Shown here: positions 1 to 8,277 of the stretch, one piece after another
How the letters are laid out: each line of letters opens with the position of its first letter
Position numbering within the stretch: the first letter of the stretch is position 1
Source: Paenibacillus cremeus
GTDB lineage: Bacteria; Bacillota; Bacilli; Paenibacillales; NBRC-103111
Assembly (NCBI RefSeq): GCF_007786445.1
Contig: NZ_VNJI01000062.1
Location: 1-43,932, forward strand
Direction of reading: 5' to 3'
DNA length: 43,932 bases
Translations under genes and position numbers: made by a program
Notes under the pieces: generated by a model
The model's database searches: none
What the model was told of the DNA's origin: nothing
The model's input: the letters and a program-made list of their open reading frames with translations, nothing else

Positions 1-100
1 TTCCGAGAAAACGTGGCTCACCACGTCCTGTATCTGCAACAGCAACAGAAATTGAATCTTTTGATACGTCTAAACCAACAAATTTTGTGTAATCCTTCAT
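1..100 (-). CDS. IS110-family transposase, N-terminal end only (runs off the window)
   Basis: Read leftward from an ATG at 98-100, the first 33 residues contain FVGLDVSKDSISVAVAD, the opening strand of the RuvC-like DEDD domain of IS110-family transposases; the D of GLDVSK is the first catalytic acidic residue. An AAGGAG-like ribosome site lies just upstream (about 107-113). The remainder lies beyond base 1. The upstream stretch 101-230 has no ORF; in IS110-group elements this end carries the bridge RNA, but I could not fix the element end. The N-terminus is of a different IS110 subtype from the fragment at 42764-43369, so the two are probably not halves of one element. The family call is firm, the subgroup is not. 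Confidence 0.75.
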   Translation of the reverse strand, partial: MKDYTKFVGLDVSKDSISVAVADTGRGEPRFLG

Positions 101-234
101 AATAGCGGCTCCTTTCGAATGTAGCTCTGCATTTGGTTTTAGTAGAATCCACTACACATTGTTACCAAATGTAACCTACGCTAAGCGAATGGGGCCGCCT
201 CGTTCATTATGACTATCGGGCAATATTACTTGAC

Positions 235-710
235 TTGCACGGATGTACACATTTACAAACCATATGTGAAGACAAGGTACTAATGGTCAAAGAGAACAAA
301 GCATCTGTTAAAAATAAGTGGAACTTCCCTTCTGGAAGAATCGAGTATGGCGAAGATCTTCTAGATGCAGCTCGTAGAGAAGCAAAAGAAGAAACTGGAT
401 TTGATGTTAGACTTACAGGCACAACCGGCATTTATAATTTTATTAGCAGTTCAAATCATCAGATTATTTTATTTCATTTTCTTGGTGAAATAATAGGGGG
501 CTCCCTTCAATTAGATGCAAGTAAGATAATTTGATTCTAAGTGGATAGCTTGCGGATTTGTTACTTCCAAATATAATTGAGCTACGAGATGACGTTAGTG
601 AAAAGGGAACACCGGCTGCTGTGCAGTCGATGATCCCTTTTTTACTTAAGCAACTGCAGGGAAATTTATTAATTCGACCACTTAACTACCCAATAGGCAT
701 AGAAGACTAG
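235..710 (+). pseudogene. Nudix hydrolase, frameshifted pseudogene
   Basis: The first frame (235-534) contains a complete Nudix box: G-x5-E-x7-RE-x2-EE-x-G in GRIEYGEDLLDAARREAKEE followed by TGF. This is the metal and pyrophosphate binding loop of Nudix hydrolases, which cleave nucleoside-diphosphate derivatives. The frame stops at 532-534, but the family's continuation is readable downstream in other frames: DSKWIA near 535-555, then LLPNIIELRDDV onward to a TAG at 708-710. At least two small indels are therefore needed. The N-terminus is also poor, since the apparent ATG at 235 lacks a good ribosome site and the usual first strand is missing. The catalytic loop is intact but a full-length protein cannot be made. 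Confidence 0.75.
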
Positions 711-979
711 AATACCAATCATTCCCGATAGTCGACGAGTACAATGGATGGTAAGATGTAGCCATTAAGTTAGTATTCTTCCAGTAGACTGGGGACTTCG
801 AGTTGTAACAATAAGTTCCAGATGGGAGTATTTAAAATACCTGACGAAGTATATGTTACGAAGCTCCTATGTTTGACGGCAACGAAGGTAATAGAAGAAA
901 TTGTATTCTAATAGAAACTAGAACAAAATATTCGCCCCATTGTTTTACTTAATAAAAATATCATAGGGGAGAATGTGTA

Positions 980-2392
980 ATGGTATCTTATTTGAACGAC
1001 GTCGTAATGATTAACCAACCTACAAGTGCTTACTATGCCGACTCAGGAACAGTTGTTGGCGGTGACGGAAACGGAAACATTGACGTCGACGTAATTTATC
1101 TAGGAAACCACGTTAAGGTTACGCTTCCAAGCACAAATGTAGTTGAACTTAAGAATAGCAAAGGTGACATTAGCGACCAAGCTAAAGCTACATATATTGA
1201 TGCTATCCAAGGTGGAGCTAAAGAAGGTTGGACTAAGTACGGCATCCTCCCTTCCTTGACAATAGCCCAATCAATCCTAGAGTGTTATTGGGGAACAAAC
1301 GATTTGGTTAACCAAGCTAACAACATCTTTAGTATCAAGAAAGGCTACGACTGGACGGGCGAAACTGTTACAGTAAATGCCGACGAGTTCATTAACGGTC
1401 AGTGGGTTAAAGAAATGTCGGAATTCCGTAAGTATCCTACATTGAAGGATTCCATCTTAGATCACTCTAAATTCCTAACTTCTACACGATACAAAGCAGT
1501 AGTCAACGAGAGCAACTACAAAAAGGTGACAAAAGCCATCTACGACGCCGGCTATGCAACAGACCCACTGTACACGCAAAAGTTGATGGCACTTATTGAA
1601 CAATATGACTTGACTAGATTTGACCCTGTACATGTGAAGCCACCCAATCCACCTACGGCATTCCCTAATGACCCATCGCCGTTGGGAAATCCGCAGTCGG
1701 TAATTACGCCTACTCCTACGCCTATTAAAACGATAACGCCTTCACCTGCATCGACGACGCCAACTCCTAAAAAACCTATGCTTAAAGGTGACATCGTAAA
1801 CGTCGATAAGGTTAAAGAAGTGGTTCAGGAGGCTATTCAATCGGCTCCAGCTAGGTCATTTACCGATGTATCTTTCGATAATTGGAGTTCAAAAGCTGTA
1901 GAACTTGCTGCGAAAATAGGCTTCGTTTCTGGGTATCAAGACGGTTCTTTCCATGCTGACCAATCGGTAACTCGTGCCGAATTCGTAACAATGCTAGTTA
2001 AAGCGTTGGGGATTTCGTCAAAAGGTTCGGATAACTTTGCCGACGCTCAGGGAAGCTGGGCAGCAGCTGCTATCTCGACTTTGAAATCGAATGGTATCAT
2101 CAATGGTTACGATGATGGTACGTTCAAGCCGAATAATCAAATCTCCCGCGCTGAAATTGTTGCGATCCTAGTTAAAGTTATGAACTTGAGTCCTGCAACG
2201 GGTAACTCAAAGTTCAATGACACTAAGGGGAGCTGGGCTGAGGAGGCTATTAACCAACTTGCTAACGCTGGAATAATCGGCGGTAAGGAAAACGGTAAAT
2301 TTGATCCTAATTCCAATTCATCTCGCGCTGAAGCGGTTACGATGGTTCTTCGAGTATTGAACGTTAACCTAGGTCTTGATTTCAATGTGTAA
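980..2392 (+). CDS. S-layer homology protein with N-acetylglucosaminidase domain
   Basis: 470 residues. Residues about 75-215 match the glucosaminidase (PF01832) fold of bacterial cell-wall hydrolases: GILPSLTIAQSILECYWGTN carries the general-acid Glu, and NNIFSIKKGYDW and YATDPLYTQKLMALIEQY are typical later motifs. A Pro/Thr-rich linker (about 218-265) leads to three S-layer homology domains (about 290-465; FTDVSFDNWSSKAVELAAKI, then FADAQGSWA and FNDTKGSWA repeats) that bind pyruvylated secondary wall polymer. It would cleave glycan strands while held on the cell surface. The ribosome site AGGGGAG precedes the ATG at 980. There is no N-terminal signal peptide, which is odd for a wall enzyme. 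Release by a phage-style holin, non-classical export or a lost 5' end are options. Its AT-rich codon use differs from the catabolic locus. Confidence 0.85.
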   Translation: MVSYLNDVVMINQPTSAYYADSGTVVGGDGNGNIDVDVIYLGNHVKVTLPSTNVVELKNSKGDISDQAKATYIDAIQGGAKEGWTKYGILPSLTIAQSILECYWGTNDLVNQANNIFSIKKGYDWTGETVTVNADEFINGQWVKEMSEFRKYPTLKDSILDHSKFLTSTRYKAVVNESNYKKVTKAIYDAGYATDPLYTQKLMALIEQYDLTRFDPVHVKPPNPPTAFPNDPSPLGNPQSVITPTPTPIKTITPSPASTTPTPKKPMLKGDIVNVDKVKEVVQEAIQSAPARSFTDVSFDNWSSKAVELAAKIGFVSGYQDGSFHADQSVTRAEFVTMLVKALGISSKGSDNFADAQGSWAAAAISTLKSNGIINGYDDGTFKPNNQISRAEIVAILVKVMNLSPATGNSKFNDTKGSWAEEAINQLANAGIIGGKENGKFDPNSNSSRAEAVTMVLRVLNVNLGLDFNV

Positions 2393-2561
2393 AATAACCA
2401 ATAAGATTACACGCAATGTGTCAATCCTTTCAAGGCTAGAGACGCGGTTTATAAACTTCGGACCAAAGGGACCGTCTAAAAAACGCTTGTTAGAGAAGTA
2501 ACTTATGTAACCGACAGGAGTTGCCCGAATAAAATCTGGTTCGCGGCTTTTTGTGCTGCGT

Positions 2562-3074
2562 TTAGGATATAGTGGCAGTTTTATAATAGATTCGTTTTAG
2601 AACGTGATAAAACAACAGTGTACACGACTGAATGAACAAATAGATCGGGAATGAGTACAGAATCGACCACTGTTTATAAATAAAAAAGTGAATATACGGC
2701 GTCGTGGTAAACCACTCGAAAACAATGCCTACAAAGGAGCATGCCGTTATGTAGAGCAGGATGTACATGCCTCGGATATTCCATTTGTCATAGAGATATA
2801 CAAACACATAGGCAAACGGGGCGTAGAGGATGTAGCAAAAAAAATCGAACAGCTCATAATCGCCGGTATCCATCACATCGTAGAAGTCAATTTGAGGCCC
2901 CGCTAACGAGTGGTCAACGATCCGGGAAATGCCGATCGAAAAGGACAAGATTAGAATGGTCACGGAGGTAGGAAACCGTTTGGGCAGCAACCACAACAGG
3001 AGGATTAAAATGATAAGAAATCCAATGACAAGCAGCTCGTTTTGATCAAATTTAGTAGGCAGCGGAATCAACAT
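2562..3074 (-). CDS. CBO0543-like multi-pass membrane protein
   Basis: 170 residues, about five hydrophobic segments (around 13-30, 36-50, 75-95, 101-121, 135-160). The Trp/Tyr-rich loops, with motifs such as YELFDFFCYILYAPFAYVF and KQWSILYSFPIYL, resemble the CBO0543 family of small integral membrane proteins common in Bacilli and Clostridia, whose function is unknown. Its ATG (3072-3074) overlaps the end of the upstream gene at 3068-3598 by 7 bases, so the two are probably translationally coupled. A second pair of the same type lies at 37918-39041. The family call is by pattern only. Confidence 0.6.
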   Translation of the reverse strand: MLIPLPTKFDQNELLVIGFLIILILLLWLLPKRFPTSVTILILSFSIGISRIVDHSLAGPQIDFYDVMDTGDYELFDFFCYILYAPFAYVFVYLYDKWNIRGMYILLYITACSFVGIVFEWFTTTPYIHFFIYKQWSILYSFPIYLFIQSCTLLFYHVLKRIYYKTATIS

Positions 3075-3598
3075 TGCAGTAATCCTTCCTTAAGCAGAAT
3101 TCGGCTGTAAATCAGTTGGGCTGTGTAAGCAAGGCCAACGAAGAAAGCCCAGGCGAGCATGGATCGCCCGATGTTCCAGTGCTGATAGGTTAGCACCTGC
3201 GTGAAGACTAGCAGCGCTTCAACCCCAGTGAGAAGTCCGGTCCAAAACGCAGCGAGAAGCAGCTTTTTGAAATTGGTGCGCGCGGAATTAATGGCTTCGA
3301 GAAAAAACAGGAGCAATAATGGGAGTACCACGATTTCCGTCAGTCTAAAGATGATAAATTGCGGAGTGTTCTTGGCAACGACAAGCCGCTGAGCATTATC
3401 GGCAATGACGGAGACATAGCTGGTGAGACTGTATTCGATCACTAGCCATGTGAACATGAAAACAAATGCATGAGTATGCTTGGTCATTAAGATAAACGAG
3501 AGGAGCAAGATAAGCGTAAATGAAATATAAAGGGCTAAAGGTTGCATGGTTTGCCTCATCCCGTGTTCGTTGTGAATGTTGTATGCATAGTATTTCAC
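3068..3598 (-). CDS. CBO0543-like multi-pass membrane protein, first gene of pair
   Basis: 176 residues; hydrophobic segments near 20-40, 45-65, 80-100, 110-135 and 145-165 predict an integral membrane protein. It shares the architecture of its downstream neighbour (transmembrane helices separated by short charged turns, WNIGRSMLAWAF near the C-terminal end like the W-x-Y/W motif of CBO0543 proteins). The ATG at 3596-3598 is the longest choice; an internal ATG in frame (HGMRQTMQP, residue 14 or 17) is a plausible shorter start. The next gene begins inside its last codons. No function can be assigned. Confidence 0.55.
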   Translation of the reverse strand: MKYYAYNIHNEHGMRQTMQPLALYISFTLILLLSFILMTKHTHAFVFMFTWLVIEYSLTSYVSVIADNAQRLVVAKNTPQFIIFRLTEIVVLPLLLLFFLEAINSARTNFKKLLLAAFWTGLLTGVEALLVFTQVLTYQHWNIGRSMLAWAFFVGLAYTAQLIYSRILLKEGLLQC

Positions 3599-3931
3599 GG
3601 GAAGATGGGATTATTCACCAATTCAGGTGACATTCGGCGGGCTAACCCCATTTCATCGTCACGACTGGTTGTAGGCCTTCTCCTGAAAAGGGTTATTCGC
3701 GGCTGCAGCTAGAATAGCTTTGGCCTTATCGCTGGCCCAGCTCTCGGAACGTTTAGGGCGGTGGCATGCGATTCTGTCCAATCCAGCATTAAGTACAGTT
3801 TTAGACGTTGGAAATTCCCCTCACGGGATTAATATCTCCCATGGGTACGATCGTTCTACCCCGGCTGCCCGTATTAAACTCCTTAACGAAAAAGAGTTCA
3901 ACCAGTAAAAACTGCATGAACTCATAATACG
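3599..3931. other. Gene-poor stretch
   Basis: A short open frame at 3720-3908 (62 codons) has no ribosome site and no recognisable motif. I see no convincing gene here. The right edge runs into the dispersed repeat that begins at 3932. Confidence 0.5.
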
Positions 3932-3998
3932 ACGGATACGATAGCTTAGAGCTTCCGCAAGGACAGCTCTTCTTTGATGTTCATTAAAGTAACGAGCA
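3932..3998 (+). repeat. Dispersed intergenic repeat unit (ACGGRTACGATAG plus hairpin)
   Basis: ACGGATACGATAG at 3932-3944 is followed by a hairpin AGAGCT (3948-3953) / AGCTCT (3965-3970), a T-rich stretch, and ATTAAAGTAACGAGCAGGAT. The same arrangement occurs at 24693-24757 with a different hairpin, and in shortened form at 24603-24618, 26266-26279 and 36496-36552. The constant head and tail with variable hairpins point to a dispersed repeat family rather than a single terminator. Confidence 0.6.
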
Positions 3999-4055
3999 GG
4001 ATTGCACAATGACGGTGTTGAATATGATTTCAAATGCGCATGTCGAGGTGAAAAA

Positions 4056-4559
4056 ATGGAGATTCGTATTTTGAATTCAAAAGATGCTGAAATATATCGT
4101 GAGTTAAGGTTAAAGTCTCTGAAGGAAAATCCTGAGGCATTTTTGACTACCTATGAACTTGAGAAAGACAAACCAATTGAGCAATTACGAAGTAATCTCA
4201 TTGCTTCTGATAATCGATTTACTTTAGGCGCTTTTATCAATAGTGAGCTCATTGGTATCGTAACTTTTGTAAGGGAAAGTAACCCCAAAATCGTACATAA
4301 GGGCAATGTCTATGCTATGTATGTTTCACCAAAATTTCGTGAAAAAGGAATAGGTAAATCCTTGGTTCAAGAATTGGTTATTAAGGCGAAACAGTGTGAT
4401 GGTCTTGAACAGATTAACCTCACAGTCATCTCAAATAATAACGCGGCAAAGCGACTTTATGAAACTATCGGTTTTGTAACTTATGGAACAGAGCGGAATG
4501 CCCTAAAGACTGGATATCAATATTGGAATGAAAATTTAATGGTCTTACGATTGAACTGA
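4056..4559 (+). CDS. GNAT family N-acetyltransferase
   Basis: 167 residues. Acetyl-CoA dependent GNAT acyltransferase: the N-terminal strand-helix MEIRILNSKDAEIYRELRLK, a central beta strand ending in VYAMYVSPKFREKGIGKSLV (motif A, with the R/Q-x-x-G-x-G/A-like pyrophosphate loop at about 108-113), and motif B NLTVISNNNAAKRLYETIGF near residues 131-151. The substrate could be an amine on a small molecule or protein and cannot be told. The open frame extends upstream to 4002, but the ATG at 4056 has CGAGGTG seven bases upstream and matches the usual family start. It stands alone, with non-coding sequence on both sides. Confidence 0.85.
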   Translation: MEIRILNSKDAEIYRELRLKSLKENPEAFLTTYELEKDKPIEQLRSNLIASDNRFTLGAFINSELIGIVTFVRESNPKIVHKGNVYAMYVSPKFREKGIGKSLVQELVIKAKQCDGLEQINLTVISNNNAAKRLYETIGFVTYGTERNALKTGYQYWNENLMVLRLN

Positions 4560-4847
4560 AGGAATCGATAGCAACAAAGACACCTTGCCAAATCCAATTA
4601 GGAAGAGCTGAAAAGGCAATAAAAACTTTAGCTTTATCACAACGCAGCCAACGGTTTGATTAATAATAAGGAGTTGGTAGCTTAATTAGATATCTCTTGA
4701 ACGCAAGAACGCCGATCCGGAAGTCTCCAAGGATGGGAATGGTTACTTGCAGGTTACTAATGGAATGTTTCTTAACTCCTTTAAAAATGTCCGATTCTTA
4801 TATATAGTAAGAGTAAGAGCGTAAATAAGCCAAAGGAGTTTAGAAAA

Positions 4848-5708
4848 ATGGAAAAACGACCATACGGTCGAACTGGCAGAGAGTTCCCCATTTTGAGCTT
4901 CGGGGCGCAGAGGATCGTCGACGGCCATAACTGCACTGAAGACGAGGCTATTGCTATCGTAAATCGCGCCATTGACGAAGGAATCACCTATTTCGATACC
5001 GCGCCGTCCTATTCGCAAGGACAGTCTGAAGAAAGACTCGGCAAAGCGTTCGGCATACGCAGAAATCAAATATGGATTACAACCAAAACCAAGGACAGGA
5101 CGAGAAACGGATCTTTGAAGCTACTTGAGGAAAGTCTAAAGAGACTTCAAACCGATCATGTTGAAGAGTGGCGTCTCCACGATGTAAGAACGATGGAGGA
5201 GCTTGACCGAATTTTTGCCGATGACGGCGCCATAAAGGCGTTAGTCGAGGCCCGGGAGCAGGGATTGGTTAAGCATCTCAGCATCAGCGGACATATTAAC
5301 CCGCGCGTCCAGCTCGAGGCGATCGAACGGTTTCCGTTTGACAGCGCGTTGGTACCGCTTTCTGCTGCGGACCATTTTATTTACAGCTTCGCCCATGAAT
5401 TTGTTCCGAGGGCTAATGAAAAAGGGGTAGCCATCATAGCGATGAAGGTGCTCGGTCTCGGACGATTGGGCGATTGGTACGATCAAGCTTTGCGATACGC
5501 GTTTTCGCTGCCGATATCCACGGCTATCATTGGTATGGAGTCTATGGAACAGCTGGAGAAAAACCTGGCAGTTGCACGCAGCTTTGAACCGATGACAGAT
5601 ATTGAGAAACTGAATCTGTTTAAAGAAATCATGCATATGACCAAGCCGGAAATTTTACGGTGGAAAGCCAAGGATATGTCGAATGCCGTAGAATGGAATT
5701 TTAGATAA
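4848..5708 (+). CDS. Aldo/keto reductase
   Basis: 286 residues, an NAD(P)H-dependent oxidoreductase of the (beta/alpha)8 aldo/keto reductase superfamily. The tetrad can be followed: Asp50 and Tyr55 in YFDTAPSYSQG, Lys80 in WITTKTKD, His111 in WRLHDVR. The C-terminal cofactor region reads STAIIGMESMEQLEKNLAVA. It is shorter than the common 310-330 residues, which fits the AKR subgroup that ends soon after the barrel. GGAG lies upstream of the ATG at 4848. It is followed 69 bases later by a Dabb-domain gene and then by a broken AKR, so the segment may be an old operon reduced by decay. Substrate unknown, probably a sugar or other carbonyl compound. Confidence 0.85.
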   Translation: MEKRPYGRTGREFPILSFGAQRIVDGHNCTEDEAIAIVNRAIDEGITYFDTAPSYSQGQSEERLGKAFGIRRNQIWITTKTKDRTRNGSLKLLEESLKRLQTDHVEEWRLHDVRTMEELDRIFADDGAIKALVEAREQGLVKHLSISGHINPRVQLEAIERFPFDSALVPLSAADHFIYSFAHEFVPRANEKGVAIIAMKVLGLGRLGDWYDQALRYAFSLPISTAIIGMESMEQLEKNLAVARSFEPMTDIEKLNLFKEIMHMTKPEILRWKAKDMSNAVEWNFR

Positions 5709-5777
5709 GGAACGGAAAAAGGATACTGATTGCAATGTTTTTATTTCAGAATGAACGGGGAAGGTAGGGAAATACTC

Positions 5778-6074
5778 ATGGTAGAGCATTTTGTTTTTTT
5801 TAAATTGCAAGAGGACACGAAGGAAGAGGATAAAAAGAAGATTGTGGAAACGCTGTACGGATTGAAGGAAATCCCCGGAATCGTTGAATTTTCTGCAGGT
5901 TTGAACCATTCCCAAGAAGGAAAAAGTAGAGGTTTTGAAGTCGGCATGCGCATCGGTTTTCAGAATCAGGCCGCGCTTGACGCTTATTTGCCTCATCCGA
6001 TCCACAAGTCGGTAATTGGTCAAGTGAGAGGACATTTCGCTGATAGCTCTTTTGTATTCGATTATACATGGTAA
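5778..6074 (+). CDS. Dabb (stress-responsive A/B barrel) domain protein
   Basis: 98 residues from the ATG at 5778, which has AAGGTAGGGA just upstream; the open frame starts earlier (5730) without a ribosome site. The sequence opens MVEHFVFFKL, typical of the Dabb domain (PF07876), with PGIVEFSAG and a C-terminal HPIHKSVIGQVRGHFADSSF segment ending FDYTW. Dabb proteins are small dimeric alpha/beta barrels; some are cyclases or aldolase-like enzymes, many are uncharacterised and lie next to sugar oxidoreductases, as here. It is probably co-transcribed with the reductase at 4848. Confidence 0.8.
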   Translation: MVEHFVFFKLQEDTKEEDKKKIVETLYGLKEIPGIVEFSAGLNHSQEGKSRGFEVGMRIGFQNQAALDAYLPHPIHKSVIGQVRGHFADSSFVFDYTW

Positions 6075-6132
6075 GTTGATAGGCATAACGAAGCAATTCT
6101 ATAAGCTGCAGTTAAGCAAATATGTAAAGGTT

Positions 6133-6345
6133 AAGAAAAAACGTCAGCCGAACTACAGCCTAGCTAACCGAGCCATTGAGAAGGAGCTGCAGGTGATGTG
6201 CGGTGATCAAGGCATCGGCAGGGTGCGCTACAGTCCGATCGGCGGCGGAATCTTACAGGCAAATACACGGAGGTCATTCCGGAGGGCAGCCGTCGGGCGG
6301 ATGAGTCGGCTGGAGGTTGTCCGAGGATTCCCGGCGGGATAATGC
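6133..6345 (+). pseudogene. Aldo/keto reductase fragment, frameshifted
   Basis: An internal piece of a longer aldo/keto reductase: RQPNYSLANRAIEKELQVMC then GIGRVRYSPIGGGIL. The frame shifts at about 6256 through loss of one base in the expected LTGKY codons and resumes as GKYTEVIPEGSRRADES. These match the region around strand 7 of AKRs such as the complete gene at 8278-9327, residues about 190-250. No start and no catalytic N-terminus remain. It is a relic of a second reductase. Confidence 0.75.
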
Positions 6346-6365
6346 TTTCATATCGCGAGGCGAAG

Positions 6366-6416
6366 AAAAACAAGCACATACTCCTTTTTGGAGTATGTAC
6401 TTGTTTTTTGTTTGCT
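6366..6416. terminator. Bidirectional Rho-independent terminator
   Basis: AACAAGCACATACTCC and GGAGTATGTACTTGTT form a long stem around a TTTTT loop, with an A-run on the left and TTTTTTG on the right. It can stop transcription from the left relic and from the ROK gene (6451-7647, minus). Confidence 0.85.
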
Positions 6417-6450
6417 TCTTTTTCGATAAGTTGTCTCAAGCTTATCATTG

Positions 6451-7647
6451 CTATGTAAAAAAAGATATCGAGATGTTCTTGTCGAAGGCAAAGTTAGCTG
6501 CTCCCAAAGCACCGCCGATGTCCTTAAACATAGATGTTTTGACTGCGGTTTCGGTACCTAACGCCCGCATCGCCCGTTGACGCATCACTTTCGTGGCTGT
6601 TTCCACAAATAGCGGGCTTGCGCTTGGCACTGTACCCCCAAGAATGAAGGCTTCAGGATTAAAGGTGTTAAGCAAATTAGCCATGGAGATCCCCAAGGAA
6701 GAGGCAGCGGTTTTCACCACTTCTACCGCAAGCATATCGCCTTGCTCGGCAGCGGCACAAACATCATGTATCTTAAGCGTTTGCAGATCAATAATAGGAT
6801 CAAAATACACCGGATGGTCAGAAGAGCGTACCAGCTTGCGGTAATGCTGCTCCATCGCTGGGCCAGCCGATAGCGCCTGCAAGCATCCTTGGTTGCCGCA
6901 TGGGCATAATGGGCCCTCCGGTTCGATCGTCGTATGTCCGATTTCACCGGCACCTCCCAACGAGCCGGACAGGAGTTGACGATCGATATAGATCCCCGCA
7001 GCAATCCCCATGCCCACGCCGATATAGATCATATTGTGATAATCCTGACCTGCGCCGTACCTGCATTCGGTTAAGCCACGAGCACGGTGTCGGTTGACGA
7101 CAACGGTCGGCCAACCAATTTCCTTGCGAATCAGCTCCGCGACATGCACATTGCGCCAATCCAAATCCACGGCACTCCGAATAATACTATGTCCTGCATC
7201 GACCAACCCCGGCACACCAAGCCCAAGCAGAGGAACGGGCTTCGGTTCCAGACCTTCCACGAACTGAGTAATTTGAGAAGCTAACGTCTGAAACGTGGCT
7301 TCGGGATCAAAGGTGTTCACCGGAATTTTTACCGACTTCACCACGTTGCCCAAGAGGTCGAAGGCTCCCAGTGTCCAGGTTTTATTATCCAAATCCGCTC
7401 CGATAATAGTGCGTGAGCGCGGAACAAGCTCAACGGTTGTGGCCGGACGGCCTTTGGTTATCTGCCGGTCGTCCGTTTCATAGACTAGATTGTTTTCAAT
7501 CAGCTCCGCAATCGAGATGGAAATCGTGGCACGGCTTAAGCCGGTAACACGGGTCAGCTCTATTCTCGACATGCTGCCGTGAACGCGCAGCGTTTGAAGT
7601 ATGGACAGCTTGCTGCCTTTTTGGTCTTTAATATCCGTTTGATTCAT
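6451..7647 (-). CDS. ROK-family transcriptional repressor (NagC/XylR type)
   Basis: 398 residues from the ATG at 7645-7647, with AGGGTG about eight bases upstream; a longer frame to 7716 has no ribosome site. Residues about 10-60 form a MarR-like winged helix-turn-helix (SRIELTRVTGLSRATISISI). The sugar-kinase-like ROK fold follows, with GADLDN near residue 84, GVGVPGL-type phosphate and sugar loops, GVGMGIAAGIY, and the ROK zinc motif CPCGNQGC near residues 265-272 with GEIGHTT before it. It is divergent from the fucU-like gene with a perfect palindrome between the promoters, so it probably represses the sugar locus and itself, released by a sugar or sugar phosphate ligand. The ligand is unknown. 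Confidence 0.9.
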   Translation of the reverse strand: MNQTDIKDQKGSKLSILQTLRVHGSMSRIELTRVTGLSRATISISIAELIENNLVYETDDRQITKGRPATTVELVPRSRTIIGADLDNKTWTLGAFDLLGNVVKSVKIPVNTFDPEATFQTLASQITQFVEGLEPKPVPLLGLGVPGLVDAGHSIIRSAVDLDWRNVHVAELIRKEIGWPTVVVNRHRARGLTECRYGAGQDYHNMIYIGVGMGIAAGIYIDRQLLSGSLGGAGEIGHTTIEPEGPLCPCGNQGCLQALSAGPAMEQHYRKLVRSSDHPVYFDPIIDLQTLKIHDVCAAAEQGDMLAVEVVKTAASSLGISMANLLNTFNPEAFILGGTVPSASPLFVETATKVMRQRAMRALGTETAVKTSMFKDIGGALGAANFAFDKNISISFFT

Positions 7648-7678
7648 CCAATGCACCCTGTCGTCAAAGATTATTCCA

Positions 7679-7706
7679 ATTATAACATATAAAAAGTTGA
7701 TGACAA
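7679..7706 (-). promoter_or_regulatory. Sigma-A-like promoter of the ROK gene
   Basis: Read on the minus strand: -35 TTGTCA (7701-7706), 16-base spacer, -10 TATAAT (7679-7684), about 20 bases upstream of the leader and ATG. Confidence 0.7.
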
Positions 7707-7722
7707 TAAAAAACAAGAAGTT

Positions 7723-7748
7723 AATTTAATTATTTACATAATTAAATT
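7723..7748. promoter_or_regulatory. Palindromic operator between divergent promoters
   Basis: AATTTAATTAT (7723-7733) and ATAATTAAATT (7738-7748) are a perfect 11-base inverted repeat around TTAC. It overlaps the -35 of the rightward promoter and sits behind the ROK promoter. AT-rich palindromes of this size are typical ROK (XylR/NagC) operators. That the neighbouring ROK protein binds it is inference. Confidence 0.7.
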
Positions 7749-7761
7749 CCAGTGTTAAAAT
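7733..7761 (+). promoter_or_regulatory. Sigma-A-like promoter of the catabolic genes
   Basis: -35 TTTACA (7733-7738), 17-base spacer, -10 TAAAAT (7756-7761), then about 57 bases to the ATG at 7819. The -35 lies inside the palindrome, so a bound repressor would block it. Confidence 0.6.
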
Positions 7762-7818
7762 TTCCCTGAAAGACTTATTACTTGTAATTCTAAAAAAATA
7801 CCGAATGGGGGCATCGAA

Positions 7819-8250
7819 ATGTTATTTGGAATTCCGGCAATCCTTTCACCAGACTTGGTCAAAATCATGATGGAGATGGGCCATGGCGATGAGATTGTGC
7901 TGGCAGATGGTAACTTTCCGGCCGCTTCGAACGCTCAAAGGCTGCTGAGATATGACGGCCGCAACATCCCCGAACTGCTCCGAGCGATTCTCTCCTTGTT
8001 TCCTCTAGACCACTCAGTAGAAAGCCCGGCATCGGTGATGTCATTGCTTCCGGCAGATCCGACTCCGCCAGTTTGGGGTACATACCGGGAGCAGATCAAG
8101 TCGGTAAAACCAGATTTTATTCATTTTGAAGAGGTTGAAAGATTTGCGTTCTACGAGCGCGCACGGCGTGCATATGCCATTATTGCTACAAGCGACTCTT
8201 CTTTTAAGGGGAATCTGATTTTAAAAAAGGGAGTCGTCCGGGACCTGTGA
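7819..8250 (+). CDS. fucU: RbsD/FucU family sugar mutarotase
   Basis: 143 residues. The N-terminal MEMGHGDEIVLADGNFP is the signature of the RbsD/FucU family, with catalytic His22 and Asp30; FYERARRAYAIIATSDSSF and GNLILKKGVV close the fold as in L-fucose mutarotase (FucU) rather than D-ribose pyranase. The enzyme interconverts sugar anomers in the cytoplasm so that the downstream enzyme receives the right form. AATGGGGG precedes the ATG. It is the first gene after the ROK-controlled promoter and 27 bases before an aldo/keto reductase. The pairing of mutarotase and sugar dehydrogenase supports oxidation of a free aldose. L-fucose is the best-known substrate of this family, but others are possible. 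Confidence 0.8.
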   Translation: MLFGIPAILSPDLVKIMMEMGHGDEIVLADGNFPAASNAQRLLRYDGRNIPELLRAILSLFPLDHSVESPASVMSLLPADPTPPVWGTYREQIKSVKPDFIHFEEVERFAFYERARRAYAIIATSDSSFKGNLILKKGVVRDL

Positions 8251-8277
8251 CGGGAAAACGAAGGAGGAGATGCGGCA

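Noticed and set aside
3720..3908. 62-codon open frame
   Set aside because: No ribosome site and no recognisable family.
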